From positions 1,674,001 to 1,738,000 of the forward strand of contig OX638377.1 of NCBI GenBank assembly GCA_951813615.1: DNA of 64,000 nucleotides. Direction: 5' to 3'. A program made the translations under genes and the position numbers. The notes beneath the pieces are model-generated. The model ran no database searches, had not been told where the DNA came from, and was given only the letters and a program-made list of their open reading frames with translations. The stretch is from an uncultured Latescibacterota bacterium (GTDB lineage: Bacteria; Latescibacterota; UBA2968; UBA8231). Below, piece after piece: positions 9,028 to 17,996 of the stretch (the stretch's first letter is position 1; the number at the start of each line of letters is the position of its first letter).

Positions 9028-9768
9028 CTATTGTCCCTGTTCGGCGCGCCAGGCTTCGTATTCGGCGCGGCCTTCTTCGCTGAGCGGATAGTACTTGCGC
9101 AGGTGCCCGCCCTCGGCCAGCTTCATGCGGCTGAAGTCCTCCCACTCGGCGTGCGCTTGGGCCTTTTCGGTCAATTCGGGGGCGAGCTGAGCCGGGACAA
9201 CGGTAGCGCCGTCGTCGTCGGCGACGATGATGTCGCCGGGCATGACGAGGGTGTCACCGCAGGCGATGGGCACATTGACCGCGAAGGGGACGATGTTGGT
9301 TTGGGTGTGGAAGTTGGGGGTCGTGCCGCGCAGCCAAAGCCCGATATCGAGGTCTTTGAGCACTTGGGGGAAGTCGCGGATGCAGCCGTCGATGACTGCG
9401 CCGATGCCGCCACGTCCCATGAAGAAGGTGAGCATCATCTCGCCGAAGACCCCGCTGTGCAGGTCGCCACGGGCATCGACGACGATGATGTCGCCGGGTT
9501 GGGTGTGGTAGAGGGCGTGGCGATGGAGCTGTTTTTCTGGGTCGGCGTATTCATCGACTGCATACAGGTCTTCGCGCTTGGGCATGAACTGCAAGGTCAG
9601 GGCCGGGCCGACGACGTGCTTGCCCGGGGTGCGGGCGACCGGGCCTTGGATGTGGGGGTCGCGGATGCCCAAGCGGGCCAGTTCGCCGGCCGCGGTTGCG
9701 CTGGAAATCGGGGCGAGGGCGTCGACGAGGTCTTTGGAGGGGCGTTGGATGTCGTTAGTTTCGACCAT
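9028..9768 (-). CDS. RraA-like / HMG-aldolase family protein
   Basis: The 246-residue protein has the RraA/demethylmenaquinone methyltransferase-like fold: ALTLQFMP, HTQPGDIIVVDARGD, FGEMMLTFFMGRGGIGAVIDGCIRD (about 115-140) and VMPGDIIVADDDGATVVP. GGxxxxxIDGxxRD binds the metal and oxaloacetate-type substrate in 4-hydroxy-4-methyl-2-oxoglutarate aldolases. The start at 9768 has AGGAG seven bases upstream. It is upstream of the sulfatase in one unit and divergent from the enolase-superfamily gene at 9859. Pairing with a sugar-acid dehydratase is consistent with a role as keto-acid aldolase or decarboxylase. An RNase E regulator role is unlikely here. Confidence 0.82.
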   Translation of the reverse strand: MVETNDIQRPSKDLVDALAPISSATAAGELARLGIRDPHIQGPVARTPGKHVVGPALTLQFMPKREDLYAVDEYADPEKQLHRHALYHTQPGDIIVVDARGDLHSGVFGEMMLTFFMGRGGIGAVIDGCIRDFPQVLKDLDIGLWLRGTTPNFHTQTNIVPFAVNVPIACGDTLVMPGDIIVADDDGATVVPAQLAPELTEKAQAHAEWEDFSRMKLAEGGHLRKYYPLSEEGRAEYEAWRAEQGQ

Positions 9769-9858
9769 GATATCTCCTGTTTGGTCAATGAGGTTGATGG
9801 GGCACAAATTTTATACTCTTTGGCGTTAGAGGCAAATCTTAAAACTAGGAGGAAGCAC

Positions 9859-10953
9859 ATGACAGTGGAAGATCGCGGCTCGGCTATTCGGGTCGAGCGC
9901 CTGACGGCCATTCCGGTGGGGGCCAAGGGCTACGTGAAGGTGGAGACGAATATGGGGGTGGTCGGCTGGGGTGAGATCAACAACATGGAGACCAAGGTCG
10001 CCTGCGCCTTGGCCGAGTCGCTGGGCTCGCTCATCGTCGGCGAAAACCCGACGCGCATTGAGCACCACTGGCAGCGACTGTTCCGCGCCCATCGCAACCT
10101 GCGCGGCGGCGGGCTGATGGTGCACGTGATTTCGGCCATTGACATGGCGCTGTGGGACATTGCCGGCAAGCTCTATCAAGTGCCGGTGTATCGCCTGTTG
10201 GGCGGCCCCTGCCGCGACAAGGTGTGGATGTATCCCAGCCCCAAGGCGCTCAAGGTCGGCCCTGGGGGTTCGCAGTATCACGCGGGGACGCCGGCCGAGG
10301 TGGCGGAGTTGGTGCAGCGGGTGGCCGACGCGCGCGCCAAGGTGGGGCCGGACGGGGCGGTGATGTTCGATGCGCACAGCATGTTGCCGCTGCCGCTGGT
10401 CAAGCAGTTTGCCGGTTATCTCAAGCCGGACGATTTGCTCTTTTTGGAAGAGGCGTGGGTGCCGGGCAACATCGAGGCCATGCACAAGCTGCGCGAGGCT
10501 GTGCCCGTGCCGTTGGCAACTGGCGAGCGCGACCGCACCATTTGGGAGGTACGCGAGATTTTGGAGGCTCAGGTCGTCGATATCCTGCAACCCGACTGCG
10601 GCCACGGCGGTGGCATCAGCCAGATGAAGAAGGTCGCTGCGCTGTGCGAAGCGCATCACGTGCCGATTGCCCCGCATTGCACCATGTCGTTTTTGGGCCT
10701 GACGGCGAGCTTACACGTGGCGGCATCGGTAGCGTTTTTCCTCATCCACGAGGGCTACGATCACCAATTGCCCGAAGGCGTGGCGCACAAGACGTGGACT
10801 TTGGATGCGGAGGGATATGCGTCGCTGCCCGAGGGGCCGGGATTGGGAGTGGAGATTGACGAGGAAAAGGCCATTGCCGTGGGGCAGGAGAGCGGTCGGC
10901 AGTTTAAGTGGCCGGATAATCGACTGCGGGATGGGTCGGTGGCGGATTATTAA
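9859..10953 (+). CDS. Mandelate racemase/muconate lactonizing enzyme (enolase superfamily) sugar-acid dehydratase
   Basis: The 364-residue enzyme begins with an enolase N-terminal capping domain. It has HVISAIDMALWDIAGK (about 94-109), the LLGGPCRDKV linker and metal-ligand positions VMFDAHS (about 170), FLEEAWVPGN (about 196) and LATGERDRT (about 222). ILQPDCGHGGG and APHCTMS follow, the His being the expected general acid/base of galactonate- or mannonate-type dehydratases. The ATG has AGGAGG seven bases upstream. It would dehydrate an aldonate to a 2-keto-3-deoxy acid. It has only about 30% apparent likeness to the second family member at 50344-51459. Confidence 0.88.
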   Translation: MTVEDRGSAIRVERLTAIPVGAKGYVKVETNMGVVGWGEINNMETKVACALAESLGSLIVGENPTRIEHHWQRLFRAHRNLRGGGLMVHVISAIDMALWDIAGKLYQVPVYRLLGGPCRDKVWMYPSPKALKVGPGGSQYHAGTPAEVAELVQRVADARAKVGPDGAVMFDAHSMLPLPLVKQFAGYLKPDDLLFLEEAWVPGNIEAMHKLREAVPVPLATGERDRTIWEVREILEAQVVDILQPDCGHGGGISQMKKVAALCEAHHVPIAPHCTMSFLGLTASLHVAASVAFFLIHEGYDHQLPEGVAHKTWTLDAEGYASLPEGPGLGVEIDEEKAIAVGQESGRQFKWPDNRLRDGSVADY

Positions 10954-10997
10954 AAAAGGAGCCTTTATCTGCAAAAGAAATCGCAGATAAAGGCTCC
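10952..10997 (-). terminator. Intrinsic terminator for the leftward S55-lipoprotein gene
   Basis: Positions 10958-10972 and 10983-10997 are a perfect 15-base inverted repeat with a 10-base loop. On the minus strand the stem is followed directly by six T (complement of A at 10952-10957), the classical Rho-independent arrangement. The T run is on the minus side only, so it serves the gene ending at 11061; the rightward dehydratase stops inside the A run at 10953 and may also be stopped by the hairpin. Confidence 0.85.
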
Positions 10998-11060
10998 ACA
11001 ACTTATAGCGGGAATTGAGAAGCGGTTTTGAAATTCCCGCGTTTTAATAGGTGCAGGAGG

Positions 11061-13409
11061 CTATTCTTCTTCTACTTCCTCTTCTACTGCTTCCTCTTCT
11101 AAAAATTCCCCTGGCACCACTGTTATCTCAAGGAATTGAATACCTTGGAGCAATAGATCTACGTCTTGCTGCGTAGAAATAGGCCCAGGGGGCGGCGGCG
11201 GCGGACCGGGAGGAAAAGCCCCCGGCGGCGGCTCATCAAGGCCGCCTTCGGGATCGCCGTCTTCGCCTTCACCTTCACCTTCACCTTCACCTTCACCTTC
11301 ACCTTCACCTTCTTCGCCTTCGCCTTCACCTTCACTCTCTTCACCTTCGTCTTCACCTTCTTCGCCTTCATCCCCTTCATTCCCTTTATCTCCGTCCCCG
11401 TCCCCTTCGCCTTCACCTTCACCCTCAGGCGGGAGTTCAGGCGGAAGCTCAGGCGGCGGTGGCGGGGGAGGGAATGGCGCGACAAATGCCAAGCGAGCTT
11501 TTAAGAGGACGTTTTCGTCGGGTTTATTCAGCCGGGCAAAAACATCATCAAGCGATTCCTCAGCGGGAGGGCCATACTGTGGTGGAGCGAACAATAGCTC
11601 ATCGGGTCCTAATGTTGCGGCGGATCCCACTTCGAGTTGATAAAAGCCAGGCCACAGCGTATCCGGCACGCTGAGGGCCAACTCTACTTCTCGGTCCTCA
11701 GTCCGTCCTACGCGCAGCGCAGTGGTAATGTTCACCGTACTGCCAAGACCGAAAACCGAATCAGTCATAACCTGCTCTACGGTGGCAAAACGAGTCCCGG
11801 GGATCACTTCGACCTGCACCTCGGCCTCGCGCACATAGACGGCGTAATCTAACCGCGTCATAAGTTCCGAAAGTGCGAATGACACGTCGTCATAGGCATT
11901 GTAAATTGAGGCCAAGAGCCGTCCGCCTGGTGAGGAGTAGAGCCGGGAGCGAGTGAGTGTTGAATCGGAGCCGGCAAAGGCAATATCCGTCGTAACGCGG
12001 ATGCTGTGTTCAGGATCGTTGTCGACCCGGATGGACAAGGGATAAAAGAATGCATTGGCGACGAGATCGAGCGAGGTATATGGGCTGATGCCAACGGCCA
12101 TTCTGTGATTAAGTTCGAGTTCGCCCCCTGACGGAAACGTATAGGCGCTCTTAATGGATACTAAGTCTGGTTCCTGATCGAGCACACCGCGCACCGCGGG
12201 CAGACGGTCTTCGGTCAGGGTTCCGCGCACCGTTGGGTTCAGCGTTGCAAACTTAAACGCTGAGGCCAAATTGGAAACTTCGCCGAGCACCTTTGCTTCG
12301 ATTATGGGAAGTTCTACCGGACCAGAACTATTCATTGGATGCCCAAACCCATAGACCCGGTTGTCATCGACATACGATATGGTTCCCAATGCGCCTAGCG
12401 TAAGCTCACCGAGCAGCAATCCAACCGTCAGGGGTCTGCCGGCCTCAAAGCTAACTTGGCGCTCTTGGGTTAGCCCAGCGGCAACGGTCTTGCTCAGGAG
12501 GGACGAACGCCCTTCAGGCAGTGGACGCGCGCCATTGAGTCCCGTGTTGAGCAAGGGGATTTCTAGGGGGCTGATGCTGTACCCTTCCCAAGTGGCCATG
12601 GGTTTGGCCGCTGGCACGAATCCCTGAGTGCCAATGACCCATTCTATGGGGGTGGCAAAACCGTAGTACGGCGGGCTGGTCTGGCCATTAAATCCATAAG
12701 CAATGGCACCCCAAGTACCCTGTTCCGTAAAAACGGGCGAACCGCTCATCCCCGCAGCAACGCCCCCGATCTGTATCAGAGCAGGATCCGAGGCTTCGAA
12801 CATGTAAATCGGCATGGGCGGCAGAAAATCATCGACCACTTGGACGAACGTCATTTCGAGATCAGCCAATTCGCCGTTGGCAAATTCAGTGCGCATGAAT
12901 ACGGTCGTGCCCGGAGGCATGGCGCGGACCTCGTCAGCCGTGACAATAGACGACAGATCCCAAGGCTTTAACTCCCCGGTTGGCCGCACAACCGCTTCTG
13001 GAGCCAGCAGTGAACCAGCAGCGGCCAGCATGGAGTCCGCGGCGGCGATCATGGTATTCGCAGCAGCCAGCATGGCAGCAGCATCGGCGGCAATGGTCGA
13101 ATCGGCGTCTGCGGCGACCATTGCATTGGCGGCGGCGATCATCGAATTCGCGGTAGTCATCATGTCATTAGCAGCGGCCAGCATGGAAGCGGCGTCGGCA
13201 GCTATCGTCGAATCGGCGTCTGCGGCGACCATTGCATTGGCGGCGGTGGTCATCGAATCCGCGGTGGCCAGCATGGTATTGGCAGCGACCAGCATGGAAT
13301 CCGCGGTGGCGATCATCGAATCGACGGCAGCCGCCGTTGGGGCAGAATCGTCGTCTCCACAACTCCACAGAGCAACGGCGAAGGCGAATAGGGCTAAGCG
13401 AAGCGGCAT
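11061..13409 (-). CDS. Lipoprotein with SpoIVB-like S55 peptidase domain between two low-complexity regions
   Basis: The 782-residue protein starts with a lipoprotein signal (FAVALWSC, Cys17; Trp at -2 is unusual). Residues about 28-135 are an Ala/Met/Asp/Ser repeat built on units like MIAAANAMVAADADSTIAAD, likely a long helix or alanine-zipper coiled coil. Residues about 145-660 hold the conserved part: GMSGSPVF at 220-227 followed by GTWGAIAYGF, and YGFGHPM near 347, the motifs of the SpoIVB/S55 serine-peptidase-like domain found in surface proteins of Acidobacteria and related phyla. Residues about 650-745 are proline tracts around an acidic EGEGEGEG/GDGDGD run, and the tail is EEEAVEEEVEEE. 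It is probably anchored to a membrane. A peptidase role is inferred from the family. Confidence 0.78.
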   Translation of the reverse strand: MPLRLALFAFAVALWSCGDDDSAPTAAAVDSMIATADSMLVAANTMLATADSMTTAANAMVAADADSTIAADAASMLAAANDMMTTANSMIAAANAMVAADADSTIAADAAAMLAAANTMIAAADSMLAAAGSLLAPEAVVRPTGELKPWDLSSIVTADEVRAMPPGTTVFMRTEFANGELADLEMTFVQVVDDFLPPMPIYMFEASDPALIQIGGVAAGMSGSPVFTEQGTWGAIAYGFNGQTSPPYYGFATPIEWVIGTQGFVPAAKPMATWEGYSISPLEIPLLNTGLNGARPLPEGRSSLLSKTVAAGLTQERQVSFEAGRPLTVGLLLGELTLGALGTISYVDDNRVYGFGHPMNSSGPVELPIIEAKVLGEVSNLASAFKFATLNPTVRGTLTEDRLPAVRGVLDQEPDLVSIKSAYTFPSGGELELNHRMAVGISPYTSLDLVANAFFYPLSIRVDNDPEHSIRVTTDIAFAGSDSTLTRSRLYSSPGGRLLASIYNAYDDVSFALSELMTRLDYAVYVREAEVQVEVIPGTRFATVEQVMTDSVFGLGSTVNITTALRVGRTEDREVELALSVPDTLWPGFYQLEVGSAATLGPDELLFAPPQYGPPAEESLDDVFARLNKPDENVLLKARLAFVAPFPPPPPPPELPPELPPEGEGEGEGDGDGDKGNEGDEGEEGEDEGEESEGEGEGEEGEGEGEGEGEGEGEGEDGDPEGGLDEPPPGAFPPGPPPPPPGPISTQQDVDLLLQGIQFLEITVVPGEFLEEEAVEEEVEEE
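11262..11433. repeat. Hexanucleotide tandem array encoding Gly-Glu repeats
   Basis: A tandem array of CACCTT/CGCCTT-type 6-base units, near perfect at about 11267-11312 and increasingly degenerate to 11433. It lies in frame in the 3' part of the S55-domain gene, where it encodes alternating Glu-Gly with some Asp. A 6-base unit keeps frame when copies are gained or lost. Confidence 0.85.
13020..13330. repeat. Internal coding repeats of the S55 lipoprotein N-terminus
   Basis: Units of about 21 bases (seven residues) recur, with a longer near-identical block present twice (around 13090-13140 and 13203-13252, sharing GAATCGGCGTCTGCGGCGAC). The encoded peptide is heptad-like with Met/Ala at regular spacing. 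The repeat is in frame and probably expands or contracts by recombination. Confidence 0.8.
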
Positions 13410-13614
13410 ATTACATACTCTCCTACATAGGGTTAGGGTGTACTCGGTGTACGCAGTTCAATCATCAAGAGATGGTCGGCCGAATCCTATCCTGCTTGGG
13501 GTAGCGGGTGTGGATCAGGAGGGAAATTATAAAGTACGCAGAGTTTCCTTTTTGTGAAAGGTCGCAACCGCAAGGCGAAGGACACCCGCACCGTACGTGC
13601 CGGCTGCTATTCCG

Positions 13615-14259
13615 CTACGCGCTCAAAGCGTCCATCAGGGCTTGGGCGATTACCAAATGTCCGGCTTGGTTGGGGTGGACCGGTTCGGGACAGAAGGTGT
13701 CGGCGTCGCGGTACTGGAGTTGTCGTTGGAAGACGTCGTGCAGGCGCACTAGGCGGGCGTCAAAGCGCTCGGCTAGTTGCTCCACTACTTCGATATACCG
13801 AGGCAGCAGTTCGAGCACTTGGCTGCGGAAGGTCTGGCCGCTGTGGTCGGTGGAGATGTAAAACGGGGTGAGCAATACGAGGGGACAGCCCAGTTCGTTT
13901 TGGGTAATCGCTAGTATTTGTTCATAGACGGCGGCGAAGCGGGCTGGATCGACGCCGTCTTCGGCACCGCGCAAATGGCTGTGCAGGTCGTTGATGCCAA
14001 TCTTGACGGACAGCCGGTCCGGCCGGTGATAGAGCACGTCGTCCCGCCAGCGAGCGGCCAAGTCGGTGACGCGGTTGCCGCCGATGCCTTTGTTGATGTA
14101 GCGGACTCGCCGCTCGGGGAAACGGGCCGTGGCCAACTCGGTGAACAGGCGTACGTACCCGTTGCCCAAGGGGGCCTCGGCACCGCGGCGACCGCAGTCG
14201 GTGATGCTGTCGCCGATGAACAGCAGCGTTTGTCCGTCTTCAATCCAGTATTGGCTCAT
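13615..14259 (-). CDS. SGNH/GDSL-family hydrolase (esterase or deacetylase)
   Basis: The 214-residue protein shows the four SGNH blocks: LLFIGDSITD (nucleophile Ser near residue 18), KGIGGNRV (oxyanion Gly), VKIGINDLHS (oxyanion Asn) and PEPVHPNQAGH near residue 195 (catalytic His). The usual Asp three residues before the His appears as Glu (EPVH). No signal peptide is seen. It is upstream of nothing else on its strand and 30 bases after the PhyH gene at 14289, so the two probably share a transcript. Such enzymes often remove acetyl groups from sugars, which fits the setting. Confidence 0.85.
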   Translation of the reverse strand: MSQYWIEDGQTLLFIGDSITDCGRRGAEAPLGNGYVRLFTELATARFPERRVRYINKGIGGNRVTDLAARWRDDVLYHRPDRLSVKIGINDLHSHLRGAEDGVDPARFAAVYEQILAITQNELGCPLVLLTPFYISTDHSGQTFRSQVLELLPRYIEVVEQLAERFDARLVRLHDVFQRQLQYRDADTFCPEPVHPNQAGHLVIAQALMDALSA

Positions 14260-14288
14260 GGGTGTTCCTTTTGGTTGGAGGAGAGGTC

Positions 14289-15053
14289 TTAGACGCAGTT
14301 AGCGTGTTCTCGCCCCCGCAACAGGGGATAGTCGGGTTTATCTTGGGGAGCACCCGTCCAGCGCGAGCGGGCGCTCATGTAGTGGGTGGCCATGCCGCGA
14401 CGGCGCGTCGTGGTCTGGTTGGGACCGGAGCGGTGCAGGAGCAGGCTGTGGTGGAAGGAACAGTCGCCCGCCTGCAGCAGGATGGGCTGTTCGCGCTGGA
14501 GGTCGATGGCTGCGTCGGGGACTTTCTTGTCTTGCCGCTCGCCGACCATCCACACCTCGCTGTGGTCAGCCAGCCCCTTGCGGTGGCTGCCCGGCACGAC
14601 CCACAGGCAGCCGTTTTCAAGGGTTACATCGTCTAAGGCGACCCAAGCGGTGGCGAGGGCCATCGGCTCGATGTGGAAGTACGCGGAGTCTTGGTGATAG
14701 GTCTTTTCTATGCCGCCCGGCCCCTTGATAAAAACTTGGTCGCCAAAGAGCTTGAGGTCTGGGCCGAGCAGGTCGGCGGCTGCGGTGAGGAGGGGCTCCC
14801 GCGCGGCGTGGTCGAGGAAGAACGCATCGCATTCGGACGGACCGTTGATCTTGCGCAAGTGATCGATGTGGCGTTGCCGGGGCGCGTTGGGATCGAACTC
14901 GATGTTCGCCTCCGGGAAGGGCAGGTCACCCGAGGCGATTCCCTCTATATGGGTGCGGAGTGTGCTCACCTCCTCTGCGGAGAGGGCATTGCGCAAGATG
15001 GTGTACCCGTCTTGCTGGTACTGGGCGGCTTGTTCGGGAGTAAGCACGGACAT
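14289..15053 (-). CDS. Phytanoyl-CoA dioxygenase (PhyH) family Fe(II)/2-oxoglutarate oxygenase, canonical HxD
   Basis: The 254-residue protein has the double-stranded beta-helix features of PhyH: YHQDSAYFH with iron ligands H120 and D122, GCLWVVPGSHRKG near 148-160, and FHHSLLLHRSGPN with the distal His near 202 and the 2-oxoglutarate-binding Arg shortly after (TTTRRRG). This is the most canonical PhyH in the window. Start chosen at 15053, after CGGAG. It lies 14 bases downstream of the class III aminotransferase at 15068, in the same transcript. The substrate is unknown; family members hydroxylate CoA thioesters, small metabolites and natural products. Confidence 0.88.
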   Translation of the reverse strand: MSVLTPEQAAQYQQDGYTILRNALSAEEVSTLRTHIEGIASGDLPFPEANIEFDPNAPRQRHIDHLRKINGPSECDAFFLDHAAREPLLTAAADLLGPDLKLFGDQVFIKGPGGIEKTYHQDSAYFHIEPMALATAWVALDDVTLENGCLWVVPGSHRKGLADHSEVWMVGERQDKKVPDAAIDLQREQPILLQAGDCSFHHSLLLHRSGPNQTTTRRRGMATHYMSARSRWTGAPQDKPDYPLLRGREHANCV

Positions 15054-15067
15054 GGTTTGCTCCGTAT

Positions 15068-16393
15068 TTAGGCTATCTCCGCCAGCGCGTTCCCCACCGC
15101 GGCGACTAAGCCGTCGATGTGCTCGGCGTCCATGGGAGCAGAAAGCGCACACATGCCTAGCCCTGGGCCGAGGAAGTACCCCTGCTCGATGAGCGAGAGA
15201 AAGAGCGGTTGAATGAGAGTTTTGTCGGTGGCGGCGAGAGCGCGGTAGCTGGCGATGGGGCCGCGGGCGAAGTAGATGCTGAAGACCGAGCCCGTGCAGA
15301 CCGCTTGGGCGGAGATTGCGCGGTCGGCAAAGAGCGCGTTGAGTTGGTCCTTTAAACGCGCTCCGAGTGCGTTCAAATGGTCGATGGTTTGCGGCGTCAG
15401 CTCACTCAGAGTTGCTAGCCCGGCGGCCATGGCCACGGGATGCGCGCTAAAGGTGCCGCTCTGAAAAAGGCCGGTGGATTGCTGCGAGTTGTCGAACAGG
15501 TCCATCAGGTCGGCCCGGCCGCCAAAGGCCCCCACTGGAAAGCCGCCGCCGATGATCTTGCCAAAGCAACTGAGATCCGGGTCGATGTCGTACACTTCTT
15601 GCAGTCCGCCGATGCTCGTGCGGAATCCAACGATTTCGTCGAAGATGAGCAAGACCCCGTGACGGCGGGTGATGTCGCGCACGGCGCGAGCAAAATCCGG
15701 CTGGATGTCTAGGACGCCGGCCTTGGGGTCGAAGAGGACGCAGGCGAGTTCGCTGGCGTGCGCGGCGACGATCCGTTCGACGGCCTCTGGATCGCTGTAG
15801 GGGAGGATGATGGCTTCGGATGCGGCCGACGGGGACATGCCGCCGGCGGTTGGTAGGGCAACGGGCGCGTCGGCGGGGCCGGCTTGGTCTAGGGGTGGGG
15901 CTACGCTGACCTCCACGGCGTCGTGGCTGCCGTGGTAGCCGCCCTCGAACTTGGCGATTTTGCCGTGCTTGGTGTAGCCCCGCGCCAAGCGAATCGCGTG
16001 CAGCGTGGCCTCGGTACCGGAGTTGACAAAGCGAATCCGCTCCAGCGTATCTACCCGGTCGCACATTTCACGGGCGATCTCGCTCTCAATGCCGGTGGGC
16101 GCGCCCAAGGCAATGCCCTTTTGCATTTGCTCGCGCACGGCCGCTTCCACGCGCTCGTTCCCGTGCCCGAGGACTTGGGCCGTGTGGTGGTTGGCGCAAT
16201 CGACGTAGCGCCGTCCATCGACATCCCATAGGAAACAGCCTTGGCCGCGAGCCATGGTGAGCGGATGGGGCGGGTAGTAATACGCGCCTTTGGCCGCACC
16301 GGCCGTGTAGGCGCGACCTTGTTCAAAAAGGGCGCGGGAGCGCGGGCTGGCGCAGCGATAGCGCTCTTGGAGGTCGGCGAGTGGGGTAGGCAT
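15068..16393 (-). CDS. Class III PLP-dependent aminotransferase / glutamate-1-semialdehyde aminomutase-like
   Basis: The 441-residue enzyme has the class III pattern: NSGTEATLHAIRLARGYTKH, FEGGYHGSHD, VLLIFDEIVGFR (PLP-binding Asp) and CFGKIIGGGFPVGAFGG with the Schiff-base Lys near residue 278. SGTFSAHPVAMAAGLATL follows. The overall form resembles HemL, but the setting beside a PhyH oxygenase rather than haem genes suggests a transaminase or aminomutase acting on a specialised metabolite. The start ATG lies at the left edge of the divergent control region (16394-16522) shared with the amidohydrolase. Confidence 0.88.
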   Translation of the reverse strand: MPTPLADLQERYRCASPRSRALFEQGRAYTAGAAKGAYYYPPHPLTMARGQGCFLWDVDGRRYVDCANHHTAQVLGHGNERVEAAVREQMQKGIALGAPTGIESEIAREMCDRVDTLERIRFVNSGTEATLHAIRLARGYTKHGKIAKFEGGYHGSHDAVEVSVAPPLDQAGPADAPVALPTAGGMSPSAASEAIILPYSDPEAVERIVAAHASELACVLFDPKAGVLDIQPDFARAVRDITRRHGVLLIFDEIVGFRTSIGGLQEVYDIDPDLSCFGKIIGGGFPVGAFGGRADLMDLFDNSQQSTGLFQSGTFSAHPVAMAAGLATLSELTPQTIDHLNALGARLKDQLNALFADRAISAQAVCTGSVFSIYFARGPIASYRALAATDKTLIQPLFLSLIEQGYFLGPGLGMCALSAPMDAEHIDGLVAAVGNALAEIA

Positions 16394-16522
16394 AAAGGGG
16401 TATTATACTACTAAACGAGGTTGGTGAACAAATCTGCTCCTTCCGCGCACGAGGAGTTGACGCAGCCCGTGTTCGCACCCATTCTTCTAAAAACCATTCA
16501 CCCCTTACCGTCAATTGCTGCC

Positions 16523-17617
16523 ATGTCCCAAACCGAATACGCCGTCGAAGTCGCGTCCTCGGCTGACGTTTCGCTGATCGACTGCGACGTCCACAACTAT
16601 CCGAATTCCATCGACGACCTCATGCCCTATTTGTCGGCGCGCTGGCAGGCGTACGTGCGGCAATCCGGGTTTAGCGGCCCGCCCGGGCCGACCTATCCCA
16701 AGGGTTTTGCCCAAGCTGCGCGGCGCGATGCTTGGCCGCCTTCGGGCTTAAGGCCGGGCGGCGATCCCGATTTTGCCCGTACTCAGTTGCTCGATGCTTG
16801 GGGCATTGATATCGCCGTGCTCAATCCGCTCTACGGCATGACCTCTCTGCACAACCTCGACTTTGCCAATGCGCTGATGCGTGCAGTCAACGAGTGGACC
16901 GCGCACGCTTGGCTCGATCACGATCCGCGCTGGCGCGGATCGATTGTGGTCAATGCCAGCGACCCGGTCGTAGCGGTCGCGGAGATCAAGCGGGCGGCGG
17001 CGGATTCGCGCTTTGTGCAGGTGCTGCTCTTGGTGCGGTCGAGCGCGCCGTATGGCAAGCGGCAGTTCCGGCCGATTTTTGCCGCGGCCTGCGAGGTCGG
17101 TCTGCCGGTGGGCATCCACTTCGGCGGCAGCGGTCAGCCCATCACGGCCTGCGGTTGGCCTTCCTATTACATCGAAGATCACACGGCCATGTCGCAGGCC
17201 TTTGAGGCGCAGGTCATCAGTCTTGTTTGCGAGGGGGTGTTCTGCGAGTTTCCGGAGTTGCGCGTCGCGCTTGTCGAAGGGGGATTTGCGTGGTTGCCTG
17301 GGCTGATGTGGCGGCTGGACAAGAACTACCGGGGCTTGCGCAGCGAGGTGCCGTGGCTGGAGAAGCGGCCCAGCGAATACATCCGCGAGCACTTTCGCGC
17401 CACGACCCAACCCATGGAAGAGCCAGACGATCCCCAGCACTTGTTGCAGATTATCGACATGATCGGCAGCGAGGATTTCCTGATGTTCGCTACGGATTAT
17501 CCGCATTGGGACTTTGACTCGCCGGCCCGCGCCCTGCCGCCAGCGATTGACGGCGCGATGCGCCGGGGCATCATGGTCGATAATGCCGAGGCATTTTATG
17601 GCTTTGCGGCGCGTTGA
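16523..17617 (+). CDS. Amidohydrolase 2-family hydrolase/decarboxylase
   Basis: The 364-residue protein begins its barrel with [12 protein letters not shown] (first metal position DxH), followed by [24 protein letters not shown] and a terminal [13 protein letters not shown] with the conserved catalytic Asp and DYPH motif. These are features of the ACMSD/amidohydrolase-2 family, which decarboxylates or hydrolyses. The start at 16523 gives a normal family N-terminus; an in-frame GTG or ATG upstream at 16421 would add a proline-rich, low-complexity leader and is rejected. No good Shine-Dalgarno is present. The following Rieske gene overlaps its end by 20 bases, implying coupled expression. Confidence 0.82.
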   Translation: MSQTEYAVEVASSADVSLIDCDVHNYPNSIDDLMPYLSARWQAYVRQSGFSGPPGPTYPKGFAQAARRDAWPPSGLRPGGDPDFARTQLLDAWGIDIAVLNPLYGMTSLHNLDFANALMRAVNEWTAHAWLDHDPRWRGSIVVNASDPVVAVAEIKRAAADSRFVQVLLLVRSSAPYGKRQFRPIFAAACEVGLPVGIHFGGSGQPITACGWPSYYIEDHTAMSQAFEAQVISLVCEGVFCEFPELRVALVEGGFAWLPGLMWRLDKNYRGLRSEVPWLEKRPSEYIREHFRATTQPMEEPDDPQHLLQIIDMIGSEDFLMFATDYPHWDFDSPARALPPAIDGAMRRGIMVDNAEAFYGFAAR

Positions 17618-17963
17618 CGTAGGGCCGGTCAATGCCTTTGCCGACGGCGAGGTCCGCCGGGTCGAGGTCGAGGGGCGGGGCTTGGCCATCGTGCGGCAGG
17701 GGGAGGCTTGGTACGCGCTGCGCGATGTTTGTCCGCATCAAGGGGCGCGGCTGTCGGACGGTCGGGTTGGGGGCACGGCGTTGGCGCGGCATCCGGGAGA
17801 CGAGATTGTTTTGGGACGCGCGGGCGAGATTCTGAGCTGCCCGTGGCACGGCTGGGAATACGACGTGCGCACGGGCCGCTCGCTGTGCGAGCCTGAAAAG
17901 GTGCGGGTGCGGACTTATCCGGTGGGCGTGGAGGATGGTCGAGTAGTTGTGGAGATGGGTTAG
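17598..17963 (+). CDS. Rieske [2Fe-2S] ferredoxin-like protein
   Basis: The 121-residue protein has both Rieske cluster motifs: CPHQGARL near residues 38-45 and CPWHGWEYD near 77-85 (CxH...CxxH). It is a single Rieske domain with no catalytic oxygenase domain. It overlaps the amidohydrolase stop by 20 bases. The ATG at 17598 gives a start about where such proteins begin; an earlier ATG at 17514 would run antiphase through the amidohydrolase tail. It probably passes electrons to an oxygenase; no partner reductase or large Rieske oxygenase subunit is seen in the window. Confidence 0.85.
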   Translation: MALRRVDVGPVNAFADGEVRRVEVEGRGLAIVRQGEAWYALRDVCPHQGARLSDGRVGGTALARHPGDEIVLGRAGEILSCPWHGWEYDVRTGRSLCEPEKVRVRTYPVGVEDGRVVVEMG

Positions 17964-17996
17964 GGGAGCTTACTACACGACAGTCATCCAATGAAC

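Noticed and set aside
10958..10997. Terminator for the rightward dehydratase
   Set aside because: The A run precedes the hairpin on the plus strand, so the U tract follows only in the leftward transcript. It may still slow rightward transcription.
11262..11433. Possible CRISPR or iteron array
   Set aside because: The unit is 6 bases with no spacers and lies in frame in a coding sequence.
16421..16522. Longer N-terminus for the amidohydrolase
   Set aside because: The extra 34 residues are proline-rich, absent from family members and overlie the divergent promoter region.
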